From assembly GCA_019321725.1 (NCBI GenBank), contig CM033121.1:558001-622000 (forward strand): a stretch of 64,000 bases of DNA. The letters are read 5' to 3'. The stretch comes from Paulownia fortunei. Taxonomy: Eukaryota > Streptophyta > Magnoliopsida > Lamiales > Paulowniaceae. Under the pieces are notes generated by a model, which ran no database searches, had not been told where the DNA came from, and saw only the letters and a program-made list of their open reading frames with translations. Every line of letters starts with the position of its first letter. Positions within the stretch are counted from its first letter, which is position 1. Both the position numbers and the translations under genes were made by a program. Positions 62,000-64,000 of the stretch are shown here, one piece after another.

Positions 62000-62088
62000 G
62001 TCGGGGGAGGAGGGGCGGGGTGGGGTAGTGAGAAAGCTTTCTACTCCGTTTTGTGTGTCGAGTGACAGAAAAATTGAAGGGTGGGAGC

Positions 62089-62176
62089 CTAAAGAAAGGC
62101 CAAAAGAGGCTTTCAAAAATTTTAGATGGGGAATTTTCAAAAAATATTAAAGACCTTTCTTTTGGCCTTTCTTTAG
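62089..62176. repeat. Perfect 19-bp inverted repeat with 50-nt loop
   Basis: CTAAAGAAAGGCCAAAAGA (62089-62107) is the exact reverse complement of 62158-62176, and the pairing extends imperfectly outward (GGGAGC versus GGGC). Transcribed, it would fold into a stable hairpin. It could be a short MITE or a small-RNA-type foldback; nothing decides between them here. Confidence 0.75.
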
Positions 62177-64000
62177 CCCTATGAAATTAATACTAATATT
62201 AAAGTTAACTTTGTTATATTTTTATTTCTAAATATCTTTTAAAAACTTCTAAAAAAATTAGATATGTTAATTTATGGCCCAATTTATCCAAAAAAGTTAT
62301 TTGAATTAGTCAAACACATTTCTCATTTAACTTCTCATTTCTATAAACTATTTTTTCTCACAAAATCATTTTTGAGACAGGCCTAGCCTTATTTCCCATA
62401 TTTTGAGAAAAGGCATACAACCCCTTATGTTCTAAAAAGAAAGGAAAAAAAACAATACCAAACTCAACTTTTATCACCTAAAGAATTACAATATGACCGA
62501 CTTGCCTTTATATATATAAGATGAAGATTTCCATTTTATTTATTATTTTTTTCTTTTTTTATAAATATTAGAATGATATCATTAAATGCATATATGTAGA
62601 ATATACATCTATTAATATTTTTTGTACTATTTCAAAATATGTAAAAATATTAACATTCTTGTTATTTTACTCAAGATTATTTAAAAAATTAAATATAAAT
62701 ATAATAGTATAAACCTTAAGGTTTTATCGCATACGATATCACCAGTAAAAACTCATCAAAAAAAATATCAAATATCTATTATACAACATAAGCATATTGA
62801 ACTTCGACACCTTAATGTATTTCACTTTTATTTTAAATACAAGAAACAAAAATCTAAGCTATATAATATTTAATATTATTTTATATATTTTGGAATAATG
62901 CACATACTATTAGTAAATATATACTCTATATGCATTTATTTAATCATCAATACTTTAAAGGTTAGGAGTCATGAAAAATAAAGTAAAAAATTTATTAGCA
63001 TATTTGCAAGGATAAGATGATTGTTTTCAGTTTAATAAATAATAAAAGTTGTTGTATATTATTATCATTTTTCAAAAAATTAAAAACTTATGTACATTTT
63101 AAAAAAAAATGTAAGACACAATACGTTCTTTTTCAAAAAATACAGGAAATTAAATGTCATTTACCCCCAAAACATAAACATAAGCATAATTGCTAAGAAA
63201 GTTGAAAGAGCAGATGAGTCAACAACATTAACAGTGATGAACTTATTAAATTAGACAAAGTACCCACATTGTCTAGGTACTTGCACTTCACATCGATCAC
63301 ATTCCAACATATTTCGGAGAAGCGGCAATACGGCAAACACTTTAAATCATTTGTAACACAAATAATAAAAGATAAATGTAAGCTTTTCGTTTTCATTTGG
63401 TGTGGGACAGTTGGAGAATGTATTAGGTCTAAAAGAAATTTAAATATATTTAAAAATAAGGTGAGGTAAGCATAAAATTAAATTTCTTAAAATAGAATTT
63501 TCATACATTGTTATTATAGGAACTAGGATGATTGTCTTTCAAAATATTTAAAATTATTTAAAATAATTTTTTTCCTACATCAGTACTATAGAAATTATGA
63601 TGTTTTCCTTCCAAAGTACAATATTAATTATAAAATTAGTATAATATTATATTAATTTTGTTGGACGAATCAAAAGACGGACAATATTCTTCTTCAAAAA
63701 ATAAAAAATAATTTGAAAATAATATTTAATTATTTTGAAAGGCTATACAGAAGAAGAGATAATAAACAATTGACTTGAATTATTTGTGATGGTAAAAATA
63801 GAATGAGTGTAGTTTATTTATAAATTTCTATGTGTTTGATTGGTTATGAATTAGAATCAATCTAAACCACTAGATCACATAAGATATATTTACGAAAGTT
63901 CACAATTTTTACTATGCATCTTTTACATATAAATAAATATATTTATTCATTATACTCTTTCAATAATAGTCACAACTTTTCATATGCACTTTTATACATT

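Larger units (their letters stand above)
61430..64000. other. 3' flank of paralog 3 and AT-rich intergenic DNA
   Basis: Homology to the 3' flank of paralog 2 runs to about 61805. A possible orphan minus-strand 5' exon (61921-61999) and an inverted repeat (62089-62176) follow. From about 62200 to the end the sequence is very AT-rich, with no supportable gene; small open frames at 63193-63469 overlap on both strands and look random. Confidence 0.45.

Overview
The window is plant nuclear DNA. Genes are split by GT-AG introns, the intergenic DNA is very AT-rich, and the protein families are those of land plants: a FAB1C-type lipid kinase, a U-box/ARM ligase, an LPR-type multicopper oxidase, a HIPP metallochaperone-like protein, a PADRE/DUF4228 protein and a potato-inhibitor-I protein. 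A eudicot is most likely; I cannot name the species from sequence alone. No prokaryotic features, CRISPR arrays, rRNA or convincing tRNA genes were seen.

Layout: (1) 1991-10436 (+), an 11-exon FAB1C-like PI3P 5-kinase with an apparent 1-nt frameshift. (2) 12870-14543 (-), a two-exon PADRE/DUF4228 gene, also with a 1-nt frameshift. (3) 17149-22497 (-), a PUB10/PUB11-type E3 ligase whose 3' two-thirds appear twice around a 100-N gap, almost certainly an assembly artefact. (4) 22498-28213, AT-rich intergenic DNA. (5) 28214-32444 (-), an LPR1/LPR2-like multicopper oxidase with four copies of a 122-bp repeat in intron 1. (6) 32445-41640, AT-rich DNA with mobile-element remnants, including a 794-bp hAT-like element. 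(7) 41641-42038 (+), a small two-exon potato-inhibitor-I gene whose intron holds a compound microsatellite. (8) 43403-45034 (-), a HIPP protein. (9) 50331-53200 (-), a SETD9-like SET-domain protein. (10) 55334-61429 (+), three paralogous small proteins, probably plastid-targeted with one membrane helix; the last two lie in a 2.7-kb tandem duplication. (11) 61430-64000, AT-rich DNA with a 19-bp perfect inverted repeat and a possible orphan 5' exon.

The genes are independent single transcription units, as usual in plants, and I see no cluster with one shared function. The best candidates for something undescribed are the tandem small plastid-protein family, the divergent Cys-rich inhibitor-I protein with Arg at the predicted P1 site, and the FAB1C N-terminus that keeps an eight-cysteine FYVE-like zinc layout but lacks the basic lipid-binding motif. 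Exon boundaries were placed by hand from GT-AG signals and remembered family sequences, not by alignment software.
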